64,000 nt of DNA from Sphingopyxis sp. Lineage in GTDB: Bacteria; Pseudomonadota; Alphaproteobacteria; Sphingomonadales; Sphingomonadaceae. The position numbers were made by a program, and so were the translations under genes. Of the stretch, positions 63,184 to 64,000 are shown in pieces; within the stretch, counting starts at the first letter, position 1, and each line of letters starts with the position of its first letter. The stretch covers positions 113,804 to 177,803 of the forward strand of contig NZ_JAEULM010000052.1 in the NCBI RefSeq assembly GCF_016793825.1, given 5' to 3'. The notes below the pieces were generated by a model. It saw only the letters and a program-made list of their open reading frames with translations, was not told where the DNA came from and did no database searches.

Positions 63184-63597
63184 ATGGCGTATCTTGCACT
63201 GAAGGACGGATTGGCAGGCAGCGTTGCCGCCACCTCCCCAAGGCATTTTCCCTCTGTCGCGACACCAAAGTTCGCCGCTCCCGCCGGCTTTTCGGTGCTC
63301 GAATGGTCGGTCGTGATGCTCGCGCGTCATGACCGGCCATCGAGCCTGCGCGAGCCGGGCCACATTGCCCGGCTTCTCGGCCGCCTCCTCGGCGGCGGTT
63401 TCAACCGCCGCCTCGCCGACCCACGGCTCGAAGCGTTACGCCGCATGGCGGTGCTGACGTGGCATCACAGCTATTCGGTTCCGAAGCGCGAAATCCACGC
63501 CTTCTTCGCTGCGGGTTTCAGCGCCGACCACTACGAACTTCTCGGCAAGCGCGTTGCCGAAGTCCATATAGCCCGCCTCTTCCGCAACAACGCATAG
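63184..63597 (+). CDS. Conserved small protein of unknown function
   Basis: 137 residues, start supported by AGGAGG. A variable N-terminus is followed by a helical core: FSVLEWSVVMLARHDRPSSLREPG, IARLLGRLLGG, RRLADPRLEALRRMAVLTWHHSYSVP and IHAFFAAGFSADHYELLGKRV. I recall similar short proteins in sphingomonads but cannot name a function. There is no signal peptide or TM. It is preceded by a strong promoter, a TetR-like operator and a folded leader, so its expression appears tightly controlled. Confidence 0.75.
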   Translation: MAYLALKDGLAGSVAATSPRHFPSVATPKFAAPAGFSVLEWSVVMLARHDRPSSLREPGHIARLLGRLLGGGFNRRLADPRLEALRRMAVLTWHHSYSVPKREIHAFFAAGFSADHYELLGKRVAEVHIARLFRNNA

Positions 63598-64000
63598 GAG
63601 CGGTCAGGGCGGCGACGCTCTCGGCTTTGCGCAGAGCGGAGCAGATCGGCACCCTCACCAAAATCCTCACCAAGAACATCCGCGATCGCCGGGCCGGTAA
63701 ATCGCGGGAAGCATGTCGGCGCGACCGCGTGTTTTCGTGCTCAGCCTGTTCGATTCCACCATCCGAATTGAAGACATTGTGAAAACAAGTCCTTGGCTCA
63801 CGGCGCACTTGAACAGTCTGACGCAAGCGATACGTCTACTCGTATCCAAAAATTTGAAGAAAACTGGAGCGGGCGAAGGGATTCGAACCCTCGACCCCAA
63901 CCTTGGCAACTTGACCGTGACACTTTTCGATTTCTTCCTTTTCTACGCTACCACCCTATAATTGCTTATTTTCTTGAGATTATCTCTACGACGCCCTATC
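63598..64000. other. Non-coding right edge; base composition shifts
   Basis: No convincing gene. The part to 63864 is mixed in composition, with a GATACG/CGTATC hairpin (63829-63846). A tRNA-Gly 3' half lies at 63865-63909. From 63910 to the end the sequence is clearly more AT-rich than the rest of the window, as at the end of an integrated element. Confidence 0.55.
63865..63909 (-). other. 3' half of tRNA-Gly(GCC): probable att scar of an integrated element
   Basis: On the minus strand these 45 bases read from TTGCCAAGGTTGGGGTC, the anticodon loop and 3' anticodon strand with GCC, through a T arm (GAGGG-TTCGAAT-CCCTT), the acceptor strand CGCCCGC and the TCCA end. Immediately 5' of the anticodon loop the match stops: no anticodon 5' strand, D arm or 5' acceptor strand follows. 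A cut exactly at the anticodon loop is a known crossover position of tRNA-targeting tyrosine integrases. The orientation places the element to the right, beyond 63909. Confidence 0.75.

Noticed and set aside
63865-63960. Intact tRNA-Gly gene, possibly with an intron
   Set aside because: The sequence right of 63909 does not contain a D arm or 5' acceptor strand complementary to CGCCCGC within the window.
63713-63961. 82-codon plus-strand frame containing GEGIRTLDPNLG
   Set aside because: This peptide is the conceptual translation of the opposite strand of the tRNA-Gly fragment, a common false gene call.

Overview
The window is high-GC (roughly 65%) chromosomal DNA from an alphaproteobacterium, most likely a member of the Sphingomonadales and Sphingopyxis-like. 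This is inferred from gene orders (rpsT next to dnaA beside mutM/ubiE/ubiB; rne-amidase-mrcA-prfB; Tim44-mltA-Smr opposite secB), from the style of the TonB receptor, and from short palindromic repeats. No intact rRNA or tRNA gene, CRISPR array or insertion sequence was seen. Almost all of it is coding, in short operons with ATGA-type stop/start overlaps.

Layout. 1-2000: a GST tail, an SRPBCC protein, a ClpP-like exported protein and a PGPGW membrane protein. 2100-6200: the rpmH-rnpA-yidD-yidC-engB block (ribosome and RNase P maturation, membrane insertion), then a GST. 6230-6695: a cupin gene broken by a frameshift. 6800-14800: dapE; Smr-mltA-Tim44 facing secB; murJ; trpS; a DUF4136 lipoprotein. 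15170-20700: dnaA and rpsT with an AT-rich, GANTC-rich dnaA upstream region, then mutM diverging from ubiE-ubiB. 20776-27804: a GT2-GtrA glycosyltransferase with a membrane partner, coaBC-dut-moeB-DsrE, then a methyltransferase lipoprotein and prfB. 27882-37149: mrcA, an amidase and rne, with an unexpected flavin oxidase/PLP enzyme pair inserted between amidase and mrcA. 37267-41926: a Zn-protease with TPRs, a DsbA-like protein with a very long cytoplasmic arm, and a TPR-sulfotransferase.

42075-52443 is the most accessory-looking stretch: TonB receptor, APC permease, two flavoenzymes, a Rieske oxygenase with a divergent TetR regulator sharing a 20-bp palindrome, a cupin with a Fur-like box, and an exported M20 peptidase. 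It reads as an uptake and catabolic locus of unknown substrate. 52564-62130 returns to housekeeping: nth, an M48 protease, dapB, a sirtuin, tadA, rpmB, an esterase-like protein, a glycine-zipper protein, ppx, rlmE and an S41 protease lipoprotein.

62200-63600 holds a TetR gene and a small unknown gene. Their promoters share a 10-bp motif over the -10 box, and the small gene has a strongly folded leader. At 63865-63909 lies the 3' half of a tRNA-Gly(GCC), cut exactly at the anticodon loop, followed by more AT-rich DNA. This is best read as the att scar of an integrated element that begins at the right edge of the window.
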